The notes beneath the pieces are model-generated. The model saw nothing but the letters and a program-made list of their open reading frames with translations. It had not been told where the DNA came from and made no database searches. The translations under genes were made by a program, and so were the position numbers. Of a stretch of 64,000 bases of DNA, positions 22,145 to 33,429 are shown piece by piece (the first letter of the stretch is position 1; each line of letters opens with the position of its first letter). This DNA is from Cheiracanthium punctorium (Eukaryota; Arthropoda; Arachnida; Araneae; Cheiracanthiidae). The stretch spans positions 744,001 through 808,000 of the forward strand of contig JAWZYV010017493.1 of the NCBI GenBank assembly GCA_038373885.1, in the 5' to 3' direction.

Positions 22145-22519
22145 TTAATATATGACTTTAATTGGTACTAAAATCGAGAGTAACGTCGCCAATTTATTTA
22201 GGAAAACTCGTTTTTTTAAATCTAGTTTAAAGATGGCACCATTTAAGTCACGCGTATTAATACTAAAACCAACTTCAATTGAGTGGTGATTAGACACGAT
22301 ACCAGACCATTCGAAGAACCAACGGAATTTCAAACTTTTATCCTGTGTCACATGACATTGCTTCGCGTTGCTATGGTTAACAGTGGAGTTAGACGGAAAT
22401 GGCAAGTGCCGCGAAGCGGCCCTTGTGTAGGAGAGGGATAGAATCTTCGGCGAACCGCAAGCAGCCCGTAGGTTGCACAGGCCACTCATCATACCCCTAA
22501 AAAGAAATGATATCCCCAT
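22145..22519 (-). other. Unassigned 124-codon frame
   Basis: An open frame in AT-rich DNA begins MGISFLFRGMMSGLCNLRAA and continues CGSPKILSLSYTRAASRHLP. The proximal part is GC-richer than its surroundings. I recognise no domain. It could be a fragment of a dispersed element or the antisense of one. No splice or promoter evidence supports a gene. Confidence 0.25.
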
Positions 22520-22533
22520 ACAAAAACCCTTAA

Positions 22534-23270
22534 TGGGTTAAAAGTTTGTGACGCAGCATTTAACTTTATAGCTATATGAATTTTAAATACGGGTCTTAAA
22601 AATAATGATATCAAATTCTGAGTGACGCCCTGGTGTGACTTTTTAAGATTTTTTTTAAGAATTCCATTACAGCTACTTTTGTTTTATTTTCTAAAGAAGA
22701 TTTACACATTCAAGCAATGCTTTTAATTATAAAATACTCGCTCTTATGTAATATATACTCAAATATATCACACTTTTACTAAGCCTATATTTTCTATTCA
22801 AATGAATTAATTTCAATAATTTAGTTAATCTTTTGCGTCACGCTATCCAAAAGGGCAAGTAAAATTTACGTAAATATTTTTTGTGCATAATATCCAAGCT
22901 AAATTAAATTATTCAAATGCATAGCGTGTTACAAAGAAACATTTATGCAAATTTTGCTTGTCCTTTTGAATAGCATGTCGCAAAAGATAAATGAAATTAT
23001 TGAAATAAATTCATTTGAATGCATAATATAGGCTCAGTGAAAGTGTGATACACGTGACAGCGTATTTGATAATTAAAAGCATTGCTTGATTGTGTAAATC
23101 TTCTTTAGAAAATAAAACAAAAGTAATTTAAATGGAATTTAAAAGCAAAACTTATGAAGTCACATCAGATGTCTCTTTAAATTTGATATCATTATTTTTA
23201 AGATCCATATTTAAAATTCATATAGCTATAAAGTAAAATGCTGCGTCACAAACTTTTAACCCTCTAAGAT
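22534..23270. mobile_element. Long foldback element, about 735 bp
   Basis: Arms of about 330 bp each: GGGTTAAAAGTTTGTGACGC on the left and GCGTCACAAACTTTTAACCC on the right, continuing with complementary TATAGCTATATGAATTTTAA and onward to an unpaired centre near 22880-22940. No coding region. A transcript would form a very long hairpin. Confidence 0.75.
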
Positions 23271-23500
23271 TTGTTGTATGAGGATTAGGAAGACAGCAGA
23301 TCTTGAAATATCACAAAATGGTATGATCTAGCAAACATGCTGTCCTTCAACTCACAATTTTAACTATATTTGCTGATTTTTTGAACTACTAATGTAAATG
23401 AAACTAAAATTTACTTTGTGGGATTTTTAAGTATGTGTTTTCTAATAAAAACGAATTTATATACATATGTATTCCTTTTCATGTTTTTTATAAGATTTAA

Positions 23501-23775
23501 CCCATTTATGCCTAGTGTCCCTTTTTTGGGACGGCATTTTCGCTATTAGTTCAAAACGTTATTTACTTTTCCTAGCCTTTATTCATGAGTATTGAGCCTC
23601 AACTCTACAAAATATTTTAACTTGACCAAGTAGGATGTTGATATTTTGATTTTTATGCATAATGATTTTAAAAGAAACCATCCCTTGTTCAAGAAGTTGA
23701 CATCAGAAATTTATCTATTATTTCTGTTATCAGTAAAAATCCAAGAAGTCGCAAAAATATCCAGGCACAAATGGG
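23501..23775. mobile_element. piggyBac-type MITE, separate family, TTAA flanked
   Basis: TTAA at 23497-23500 and 23776-23779. Ends are CCCATTTATGCCTAGTG and, reversed, CCCATTTGTGCCTGG. 275 bp, non-coding. The ends differ from the CCCTTTGAGGCGC family. Confidence 0.75.
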
Positions 23776-24744
23776 TTAATAATTCATTATCAAAATAATT
23801 ATAATATATAAAAAACTTTACGATTATCTTTGGACTTTCATAAATTGTTTTTTAAAATAAAATTTCATAAAATATACTCAATATTTTAGGTATCATGCCT
23901 TACGTTTCAAATGAGAAGGGTCGTTTTTCGGGGATTTGTAGCTCATATACTTTATTTAATATTCAATACAACTTCTTTCTCCCCCGTTTTGAATTCATTC
24001 ATCAAGTAAAAAATAGAGTCAGCCACTGAACTTCCAAAAGCTGAATCCAGATTTAGTATTTGGATGGTTCCTAAGACAAAAATTAGCATGCACAATAATA
24101 GTAATCGATATCATTTTACTTCGATTATACTGAACGAAGTAAAATAATATCTTATTTTGTCTGTACATCAGAGTTAGAACGGTATCCCCTTCCTTTTTAC
24201 TTTCTAAGAAATAAAAGGAAGATCGCAAAAAATGTATTTTTAATTTTAAAATTGAACAGTGTTTTAAAGGTGATTTTCTCTAGGTAAATTTGCTTTTATC
24301 AAACTTCATCTGTTTTAAACTGCTTGAAGTATGGCAAATTTTTTCTTTAAAAGGAGAGCCACCCTCCACCCCCCCCTCATTTGTAAGCTTAGCCTCAGAG
24401 GGCATCCAAATCGTGGAAGCGCCGCTAGACATAGAAGAGGAATCATCATCGCTGTTCCTTTGCAACGATGGAAGAGAATTTAATCCTCGATTTAGTGGAG
24501 ATTAAATAACCTCTCTCCCTCCTTTAGCTCTCCTCAATAGCCTCTATTTTTGAAATTATTATGGGGTGAAAACAGCTTTACTTTTATGGCATTTTTCAAG
24601 ACATTCAGAGAATTGAGATCAAATACAAGATGTATAACAGAACAACAGACAAACATACATATCGCAAAATTTTCTACAAAATATGTGAAGATAATTTTCT
24701 TTTTTGAGCGTATGGACATTCTTAGTGACGTTATTTACGGCATT

Positions 24745-25005
24745 ATTCACCAAACACTTGACATGTGAATTAGTACAAAATCGTGTATTAAAAGTCATCG
24801 GTAAGATATCGTGTTCTTTACGTCGAAGAGCTTGGACTGAAGAAGTTCAAAACAATTTTTGAACGAAACGCGTATCCTTTTTCCTTTTACTTCTTATGTG
24901 TGTTTTTTACAAAGTTTTTTAATTACTTTATCTTAACGATGACTTTAACACGCGTCTTTAGATTAATCCACATGTCAAATGTTTAGTGAATAAGGTTAAT
25001 TAAGG
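24745..25005. mobile_element. Inverted-repeat MITE-like segment
   Basis: ATTCACCAAACACTTGACAT and AAAGTCATCGGTAAGAT on the left are complementary, with mismatches, to AAATGTTTAGTGAAT and ATCTTAACGATGACTTT on the right. Around the centre is a GTTCAAAACAATTTTTGAAC palindrome. Termini are not exact. Confidence 0.5.
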
Positions 25006-26240
25006 GCCTGCCCTACTACACGCCAATCGCCTACGCATACTGTTGTGAATTCAATTTCCACTCATACCCTGGTTGTTTAAATTTCCTTTATTTGTACTAT
25101 TTAAAATCTTACATTCTGTTGTCCCCTTTACTCGACGAGGCCTTATAAGCGTGTTCTTGAAAACACATACACAAGTCTGAAAATAAATAAATAAACGTTC
25201 CTAATACATCAACAACAACTTATTGTTCTAATTAGAATGACTTTTCTGTAGACACGAAATTTCCGATATCAAAAATCTATTTGTAGAGGGAAGAATGCGA
25301 TATGGGAAATGCACAATTGTAACTCATTGAAAATTTTCAGGCTAACAATCACAAGTTATGCTCGGGATTAAGGTTTATTTTCTTTCAGCTATATCGAATT
25401 ATTTGCGAGACACTGGATCGGCAAAATTGATGCGTCTTCGCTGGCAGCAGAGCAGTTAATTTTGGTGTTCTCAGGAGCTATTAGTTCCGAGTGGAAACTT
25501 CATGGTGCATCGAAGCGTTACTTTATCATTCCACCTCCACGATCAAAGAGCAAAATTATGAATGTAGATAACCTGAGATTATTTTTTTTTCCAGTCAGAT
25601 GAGTTGCGCAAGTTTGCAATTCTAATTGATTCAGATTACTTTTTTCTTCATTCATTTTTTTAAAATGTTTCCCCAAAAAAGTATTTGTAGCTTGAATTAT
25701 GCGCAAAAAAATTGTGATCTGTTTTTTTCTATAGACAGAAAAAAAATGCATTCACTAAAATACTTGTTTTTAAAATGTACACTTTCAATTTTACTGATTT
25801 AAGAAATTAAGTATGCTTAAGTAACTAAACAGAACTGAAAAAAAGAATTGCCTAAAGTTTGATTGGATTAAAATAAGTTACAAAATGCTGAAAAATGGAC
25901 TTTCTAAAGTTACAAACAAATTTTTTATATTGGCTCTGAAATAATATATATGATTATTTTAAGCTATCGTTTCCCTACTATAATGTACTTTTAAGACAAA
26001 ATTAATTTTTAGTTTAAATTTTAAAAATTTGATATCAGATGCATATTCCATTCAAAATATTATAAATATGTACATATATTAATTTTTTTATTTGAAATAT
26101 TATTTCAAATTCTTAAACATGAATTTGGGAAACATTTTTAGCCCATATTTGAAAATAACTGTTGATATCTTTAAAACTGACCCACGAGGAAATATAAATT
26201 AAAATTTTACAATTTTCAATTGTTATATTCAGCTTTCTAA
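25006..26240. other. Intergenic AT-rich DNA, no feature recognised
   Basis: No exon-like stretch, terminal repeats or tRNA-like boxes are seen. Confidence 0.45.
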
Positions 26241-27115
26241 TCTATAAAAACAAAGCAAAGTGTAAACTGTCCATTAGTTGGTTAGTTAGTTTGTCTGTGT
26301 CTCGCGTAGCTCGCAGACGGGTGATCGTAAACCTACCAAATTTTGTATGGAAATTCTTCAGGACGGGTCCCGGCATACCTGGAAGCGATTTTTTCGAAAT
26401 TCGAATTACTTTAGGAGATGTCGATAAAAAACGTGTCGCAAAAGGCTCATTTTTTCGTTCCGCCATTTCGCAATTATAACCCCGGAGTGGAATGAGTGAG
26501 AATTTAAGCATATCTGGGTTGCCATATTTGGCATGGTTATTAAATGATTCAGACTCTTGAAGTAAAAATAAAAGAACAACGATTTTTTTTTTTTGTTTAG
26601 ATTATTTGTAAGGTTGTTTCTTAATTAAAATATCGTATGCATGTGAAATCAGAGCAGGAATGAAATGTTTTATACTCAAAAGAAAAATAGGATTTGGAAA
26701 TTTTCCGAGACTAAAATGTGCAACTTTTTAATTTGGCGAAAAATAAAATGGTTGATGTGCGAGCTTGGGGAGATGATTTGGGTGATGACGCTTGGCGCAA
26801 TTTATCGTAATTTTATCGTCTGCTGACTACACCTGAGAATAAGTTTTTGAAATTTTAATTCAATTGGAATTGTGCATTTTTCTGCGCAGCTTTTCTCCAT
26901 TTATTTCTAATGTATTACATCTAGAAAAAAGATGTTAGAAATATCAATTTTAATTTTGTGTAATCACACTCGTGAATAATGATATACTTTACAACTTAAT
27001 GAAATAAGGAATGAAAATAGGGAAGACCCATGGATTATAATATGCTTTTAATATATAGTACTGTAGTGCGTATTTCACATCTGAAAGTGTTTCAGATTTT
27101 CTCACTTTTTTTCCC
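26241..27115 (+). mobile_element. Helitron-family fragment with 5' TC end
   Basis: Starts TCTATAAAAACAAAGC after an A. It continues with segments that are the reverse complement of parts of the Helitron at 18-3229: GCAGGAATGAAATGTTTTAT, TTTGGCGAAAAATAAAATGG, CTTGGCGCAATTTATCGTAA and GTGCGTATTTCACATCTG. No hairpin-CTAG end is found to its right, so it appears 3'-truncated or eroded. Confidence 0.55.
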
Positions 27116-27128
27116 CCTTTCCGTTTAC

Positions 27129-27275
27129 CAAGGGCGGTCCGACACGGTAAGTATCGCATCTGGGAGCCGGCTTCGAAGGGGCGTCATTTCAAACTCAAAA
27201 ACTAACTAGAGCATAAAAGGAGAGTCTTCTTTTAAATTAGCAGGGGGCGCCACTTACCCTAGGACCGCTCCTGTT
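27129..27275. mobile_element. Short inverted-repeat element with GGGCGGTCC ends
   Basis: CAAGGGCGGTCC on the left and, reversed, CAGGAGCGGTCC on the right, about 147 bp. Flanking octamers agree only partly. Terminal CA(A/G)G suggests a hAT-type MITE. Confidence 0.4.
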
Positions 27276-28332
27276 TTTAACCATCTTAATTTTAAATTCC
27301 ATTCAGAATCCGAAAGATTTCAGTGCCAAGGAAGCAGGTGAGGAACAGGATTCTCTCCGAACAAGATTTATTAAGATGGCGAACCAACTGGTCGCCGGAG
27401 GCGGCTGGTTATAAATATTTCTCTACAGCGGAGTCTTGACTTATGAGAGATATATGTTCCAGGAATCTTCGTGTTTGTAAAAATTTCGCGTATACGACTT
27501 TTTGGCACACATACAAAAATATTTTAGGCACTTACAAACTCCCCTCTGACTGTTTCAAACTATATTCCTTAATTATATATTACCATTTCCCACATTAATT
27601 AATGAATAAATAAATCATGGGGCTTCTTACTGTTAGCGATAAATCTCACATTGTGGCCGAGGAGTAATATCCATTCGGGTAGATAGTAGTAATATCCATT
27701 CGAGTATAGATCGCGTTGTAGCATGTGAGTCCACTGTAACTTCCAAAACACTAACGCGTTTTGGGAGTTCGAGAGTACGTTTTTGTTTTTTCTATTTTCC
27801 TTGAGCAAAGAAGTTTTATGTTTGAACGGGAATTTTGACTAAACTGAGCTCGGGAGTGAGGGAAAAAAAATTGTATTATTAATAATTATTGTGTCAGTTA
27901 TATTATATAAGTAAAGTCAAATTTAGTCAAAATTAAATTTACTAGACAGTCCCTGAAAAAATATAGGTAAAATAAAAACCATAGAGTCTAAATGTCCATG
28001 AAAGAGCTTTCTTCCGCAGATATTAAACCTGAAAATAGATATTTGGATTGTTTTTCGGAGGAGCGAAGGGGGGGGGGGGGGAAATTGTATATTTATTTAT
28101 AAAAAGACAATGTATTTTTAATTCATATCTTTTTTTAGATGTATTCAATTAAGAATTGGATCCATCTGAGAAATATAGTTATACAAGAATAATTCAAACT
28201 TCAATATAAAAGCTTCACTGTCCTTGGAATTTCCCTTCTTAGAAAAGGTCTATATGTATACATTTTAATACATTTTTCTTAAAAATTATTATTTCAACAA
28301 AATACGTTAATGACTGATATCTATGGTATATG
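27276..28332. other. Intergenic, no gene recognised
   Basis: A short direct repeat of GTAATATCCATTCG occurs near 27665 and 27691, and a G run lies near 28070. Nothing else is supported. Confidence 0.4.
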
Positions 28333-28710
28333 TCCCGCAGTGTCCTAGTCACTAATCACCTTTCCATTAGAACATGGAAAGTGAAGCAACACCGGCTTGG
28401 AGATTTCTTGGGACGGTGAACTCTCTCGGCTGGACTGCTGTGGGACCGTGTACGCTTATGGGGGCTGGTCCACGTAAAATCCGTCTTGGATCCAGTGTCC
28501 TACATATTCAAACGATACCTCTGGGGTTGCCGATTTCAGGTGCTAGGTCTCTCATCTGGAACTGGCTCAAAATTACGAGTCCCCGAGCTAAGTCGATCTT
28601 CCGCCCACTGGGCTCATTTACATGGAAGACGCTCCCTTTCTCCCATCCCCGTCCTTTATGGGGGATCTGGCACCACTCCGCGGTTGCCAGAAGGTATTAG
28701 AAAGAACAAC
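28333..28710 (-). repeat. Unclassified interspersed repeat, copy B
   Basis: Reverse-oriented counterpart of copies at 10840 and 30475. The + strand of this copy reads open for 108 codons (28374-28700; MESEATPAWRFLGTVNSLGW at the start), and the equivalent strand of the other copies is partly open with similar words ([23 protein letters not shown]). This suggests a former coding or structured element, but no family is recognised. Confidence 0.6.
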
Positions 28711-28727
28711 AACCTATTGTATATGCC

Positions 28728-28902
28728 TAGGGATGGACGCGAGACGACTTTTTGCGAGACGAGACAGAGATTTACAGCTTTTTTGCGAGACGAGACAAAC
28801 ATTTTTAACATTATGATATAGGGATTTTTGCGAGACGAGACAAGCTTTTCGGCTGTTTTGCGAGACGCGAGACACCAATTTTTCGTCTCGCGTCCATCCC
28901 TA
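28728..28902. mobile_element. hAT-type MITE with perfect 8-bp target duplication
   Basis: Ends TAGGGATGGACGCGAGACGA and, reversed, the same first 19 or so bases. TATATGCC flanks both sides exactly (28720-28727 and 28903-28910). The interior repeats GCGAGACGAGAC several times. 175 bp, non-coding. Eight-base duplication and TAGGG/CAGGG ends indicate the hAT superfamily. Confidence 0.85.
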
Positions 28903-28910
28903 TATATGCC

Positions 28911-30344
28911 ATACAATAGAATTTTAAGTCGAATGTGCGCTAAGTGAATTTTGAATTTATATATTGCATATTAAAGTTATTAGTTTTATAACTTAAAAAA
29001 AATAATATTAAAAACCCATAAAACAAAGCGGGGATGTGGAATATAAAAGTTTTGTGCATTTCAGGATTCACGTACTTTGTAAAAAAAAGTTATTAAAATT
29101 TCCAGCTTAAGTTTTTTTTTTTTTTTTTTTTTTTTTGACTATATACGTCCAAGTATGAAGTAAAAATCCAGGGTTTATGTACTGAATTTTCAAAACTCAG
29201 AGGCTGTTATACCATGTAAAGAGTGTTTTAAAATAAATTTAACTTGCAGAATAGTAGGGAAAGTTTGAGGAAATAAACGATACTTTTTCTTCTTGTCATT
29301 ATATTGATTAAAACCATGATATTACTTGATTTCTTTCTTTTTTTTATTATTTGCAAAATAACCTTAGAATGAATTTCATACAATAAATATATAATATTTC
29401 ATATTATAAACATTTCATACAATAAATTATATGAAAGAATGTGTTAACCTCATAAGACTGAAGCGTTATCTAATCCATTGAAAATTCAAACATTGATAGA
29501 GACGTTATTCATAAGTTTTTTTTTAAGAAATGCCATTTGATCTTTTAAAAATATAATGGGTTTTCTTAAAAGAATTTCAAACAATAAATAGTTGGGGTGG
29601 GGAAAAAAAAAAAAAAAAAGAACAAAAAAAAAACGAATTTTCAAAGGAACACGAGCTCTCTTACATATTTTAAATTTAAGACAGAGGTTGTGTTCATAGG
29701 TTTAAAAGCATTTAAATTTGAAAAGGGTGGAGCAAAGAAATATTCGGTTTTCATATTAACATTAAAATAATTAACTTTTGAATAAAAGTTTGAAATTCAA
29801 AGCTGCAAAGTTTATGTGACAAGTAAATAAAAGAGTAAAGTTGAATCCCCTAAACTGCCATCGACTGTTTAAATACAGTACTGTTATTTATTATGTAATG
29901 TTTACTACCTAAATCGATCTATTGTTTGCTTTAATGTATTCTAGATTAAAGCTACATCACTATAAGCCGATTTAGCTTATCGAATAATCTTCTGGGCGGG
30001 CTGATTCTCTTAAAGGAAAACCTTTGACATAAACAGTGTTGAGGTCATAGTGACTTTAAAATAATAATAAGAAGCTACAAAGTTTATGTGATAAGAAGAG
30101 TGACCATCTAGGATTTTTCTCAAGCATGCAATTTTCGTTCAAGCATTTCTCAAACACTTGTTAGGAATAATTCATCTTTGTGGTAAAAACTCATATCTAT
30201 ACACCATAATTTTTTTTTCTTCAATGAAAGTGTTAGAATGTTACTAAATGTTTTGAACTTGGCTTTGAAAACAGTTATAGTACAATGTCGTCTTAAAAAA
30301 CAGAATTCTATCTATAATTATCAATTGTACTTAAAGGCACTTGG

Positions 30345-30378
<34 letters not shown>

Positions 30379-30470
30379 CGGGGGGGGGGGCTAAAAGTGA
30401 ACTATTTTTTTTTTAGAAAACTATGGCTGAAATTAACCCTTTAATTCGTTTTTTGAAGTTATTCTTGTTG
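28911..30470. other. Intergenic; homopolymer and dinucleotide runs only
   Basis: T run near 29113-29135, A run near 29604-29620, (GT)n near 30348-30377 followed by a G run. No gene or terminal repeats are seen. Confidence 0.5.
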
Positions 30471-30474
30471 TTGC

Positions 30475-30800
30475 GTGTCCATGGATAGACCATGGAAAGA
30501 GGGGTGCCAGTGCCCCCGAGGGGGTTGGACTTCTACTTGTTGGTCCCTAATTTTGAACCGATTCCAGATGAGGGACCAACCACCACCTGAAATCGGCACC
30601 ACCAGAGGTATCGTTTAACAACTTGGAGGACTTTGGAGCCACGACGGATTTTACGTGCACCAGCTCCCATTAGCGTACACGGTTCCACAGTGGACGAGCC
30701 GAGAGGGAGATGACCCTCCCAAGCACTGGCCAAGCCGGATGCTGCTTCACTTGCCGTGTTCTTATGGGAACGGAGTTTAGCGCCCAGACCACTGCGGGAC
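30475..30800 (+). repeat. Unclassified interspersed repeat, copy C
   Basis: Same orientation and word order as copy A at 10840. It ends with CCAGACCACTGCGGGAC, matching the boundary of the other two copies. The minus strand is open for about 66 codons. Confidence 0.6.
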
Positions 30801-31062
30801 TTTTGAAGTTGTAAAAGTTATAATTAATTTAAGCACAAAGAGAAATTTTGACAGTTTATTTTTTTTATGACAAAAAGGGGTTTTTTTTTTGTATGCTATA
30901 TCACACCTTAGTAGTTCTGACTCATTCTGAATGTAATTCATATAGGTTCTTTGCTTGTCAGACTTCATAGCACAGCCTGTGAAGAGTCATTTGGAATATT
31001 TTAAGTTTCTGACCTGAATTGACTTTTTTAAATGCCCATCAATAACTACATTTTATCTGCAG

Positions 31063-31172
31063 ATCAAAGTGACGCTTGCAGAGTGATGAGCCACAGCGGG
31101 GCATTCAAAGACCTATTCCAGGAAACAACGATGGTCACAGAAAAGGGATCACTGCCGCCGCTTAGAGAACAG
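31063..31172 (+). other. Candidate short exon upstream of the GPCR
   Basis: A 110-base stretch of balanced composition is bounded by TTTTATCTGCAG and GTTAAT, with one frame open throughout (DQSDACRVMSHSGAFKDLFQ onward). It stands out against AT-rich flanks and matches no repeat in the window. It could be a 5' non-coding exon of the downstream GPCR or a chance island. The donor is weak. Confidence 0.3.
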
Positions 31173-31300
31173 GTTAATTATTCGTTAAGTATGCGTATAA
31201 ATAAGCAAATAAGACTGTGTTGGAGAGTTCTATATTGTTGATGCGTTCAGCTTAATATATCTTTCTTTCTTGTTTTATTTATTATAATTTTTCAGGTTAA

Positions 31301-31600
31301 CCCTTTGAGGTGCAACCCTTTCCCAATGCTGAAAAAAGGGCAACGGCTGCCCATTTTTCAGCATTGGGCAATCTATCCAGCTGTTCTCGCATTCCTCCAT
31401 TTTTCAGCAGATGTCAGTGCTGTTAAAAATAATCGTGACCATTTTTTACGGGAAATGACGTGCTAAAAAGTAAAGGATTCTCGTGGAGCTATGTCACCCG
31501 CAACTATTTTTATAGAAATCAAATCTATCCTTCGTGACTGGCAACAGTCAAAACGTCAGAGTTTGGTGTTCCCAGAGAGGGAACACTGCGCTGTAAAGGG
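31301..31600 (+). mobile_element. piggyBac-type MITE (copy 3), internally deleted
   Basis: TTAA at 31297-31300 and 31601-31604. The ends match copy 1. The inner ATCGAAACG inverted block is missing, leaving 300 bp that otherwise tracks the right half of copy 1. Confidence 0.8.
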
Positions 31601-31835
31601 TTAAAGACGTTATTGTGTCTTCGCATTGTGCATAGCCCTGTATTACCCAAGCGCCCTTGTGCACTGCACAACCATACGGATCGGCCCAGACTGCCGCTAC
31701 TGATATTTTTGTCCATTCAGCTTACAAACCAATATATTTAGCTTATTACTCACACGCAAACACAAAATGGCAACACTCAGCAACTAGCCTATAACAATCC
31801 CACAATAAACAATTTTTTTTTCCTCTCTATTATTA

Positions 31836-32125
31836 TACATTATTGAATTCCGTGAAACGATGCCGCGATAAACAGAGAAAATGTCTTTCTTTCAACCGGA
31901 TACTGCGGCCAAGATATCTCTTCGATATAGTTAGATCATCCCGGCGTGCCTCGACCAGCCAGCTAGCTAGCTTAGCTCCTTTTTTAGGGGCATGTTTTCT
32001 CACGCCATCCGGTTTTGTTTCTCCGGCCTGTGTTTTTCTGCCGATCACGTTCGCTGGTGGAACTAATTTCCGTCTCTCTCTGCCGAGGAATCGCCGAAGA
32101 CGAGAGAGAGAGAGAGAGAGGTAAA
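31836..32125 (+). promoter_or_regulatory. CpG-richer patch ending in a (GA)n donor: possible GPCR 5' exon or promoter
   Basis: This is clearly richer in G+C and CG dinucleotides than the surrounding DNA and is not repeated elsewhere in the window. It ends with a GA run followed by GTAAAG at 32121, a plausible splice donor. Its position about 1 kb before the GPCR start codon fits a first non-coding exon. No TATA box or initiator is assigned. Confidence 0.3.
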
Positions 32126-33079
32126 GAGCATTAGAGAAAAGAATCTTGTCCACCGACCAGACGAAGGATTTTGTGTGTGGTCTCAAATCCCTTTCTCCCG
32201 TTTGACAGAAGCGCACTTAATTTTGTTTGAAGAATGTGATGAGGTTTACTTGATCAATCACGATCACGAGTCATAAGCTAAAATTATCTCTTGGATTCAG
32301 CTCTTGGATTTTTTCCGATTCGGTAAAAAGTTTTGTGGTGAGGTTTATGTTTTACAGAGCCTTTTTTACCCGTTCAAAAAATTTTGTGACTCCAGGATAA
32401 ATCGATATTTTTGTAGTTATGATAAAAAAGGAAAATGTGTACAGTTGTGCCACGTGACTTTTAGTAAAAAATGCGTTTTTTTTTTCTTTGTGTTCTAAAA
32501 CCTGACAAAGCTCAGAAAATTGGATACTAAGGGTAATTGATAAACGTTCTAAGCCATAAGCGTTTTGTTTTGTAGGCAACTTTGAGCATTGCATTATAAA
32601 TTATATAAGCTAAAACGAATGTGTTATTAACAACATATAATAATTTTATTCAATATGCGTAATCTCAGAGACTGGTGACTTTTAATGTGAGAATAATTCG
32701 AAAATATTTAAAGTCATAAAATACGCGTGATTTTGTGATTTTAAGATTTTACATCTAATTTTCGAACCTAAATGCTTAGGGGGAAAAAACGGAATTATAA
32801 AAGAAGGGCACGTCTTCCATTTTTAGTGCTCGCAACCAACTGAAAAAGCATACAATTTTTGGAACAGCCGTATACTGGATGACGAAAAAAGTATCTGACA
32901 CATGTCTCCTGATTAATTCTTAATCTAATTTGAAATTTCATTGGGTAGCAATGTACGGTGCAAGCAATGCGTAGTGATCCAAAACAAAACCGTGGCACCT
33001 GTATGGAAGTGAAGTGATTGTACACCTTTTGAGGATTGCCATCCAACTCCTTCAGAATCAGAACTGCAAACACTGAACC

Positions 33080-33429
33080 ATGAACGTCAGCGTGAGCCAC
33101 GAATTCTTGCCCAACCGTCCGTCGACGTTCTCGTGCATCTTCGCCGCTTTCTGCTGCATCGCCTTCACCGTCGTGGGTTGCGTCGGGAACTGGCTTACCA
33201 TCGTCGCCCTGACCAGGTGCCGGCGCCTCAGGAACGCGACCACGGCATTCGTCGTGAGCCTGGCCGTTGCCGATTTCCTGTTCTGTGCTTTCTGCCTGCC
33301 CCTCACGGCCACCCGGTACATCTACGAGGAATGGATACTCGGAAACGAACTCTGCAACCTGTTCCCGTTCTTCTTCTACGGGAACGTGGCCGCTTCCCTC
33401 ATGTCCATGACGGGGATCACTTTCAATAG
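33080..33429 (+). CDS. GPCR exon 1 (N-terminus, TM1-TM3)
   Basis: G+C-rich coding exon from ATG at 33080 to ...AATAG, with donor GTAAAA at 33430. It ends after two bases of the Arg codon in the NRF motif. Confidence 0.88.

Noticed and set aside
31833..32216. A 127-codon minus-strand frame in the CpG-richer patch
   Set aside because: Low-complexity SLSLSLSRLRR region from the GA run and no recognised domain; the patch is better explained as a possible 5' exon or promoter on the + strand.
33058..33321. Minus-strand frames antisense to GPCR exon 1
   Set aside because: They mirror the coding exon and show no independent signature.
33133..33429. A 98-codon frame overlapping GPCR exon 1
   Set aside because: It is a shadow of the GPCR reading frame in G+C-rich coding DNA; its peptide (HLRRFLLHRLHRRG) has no family features.
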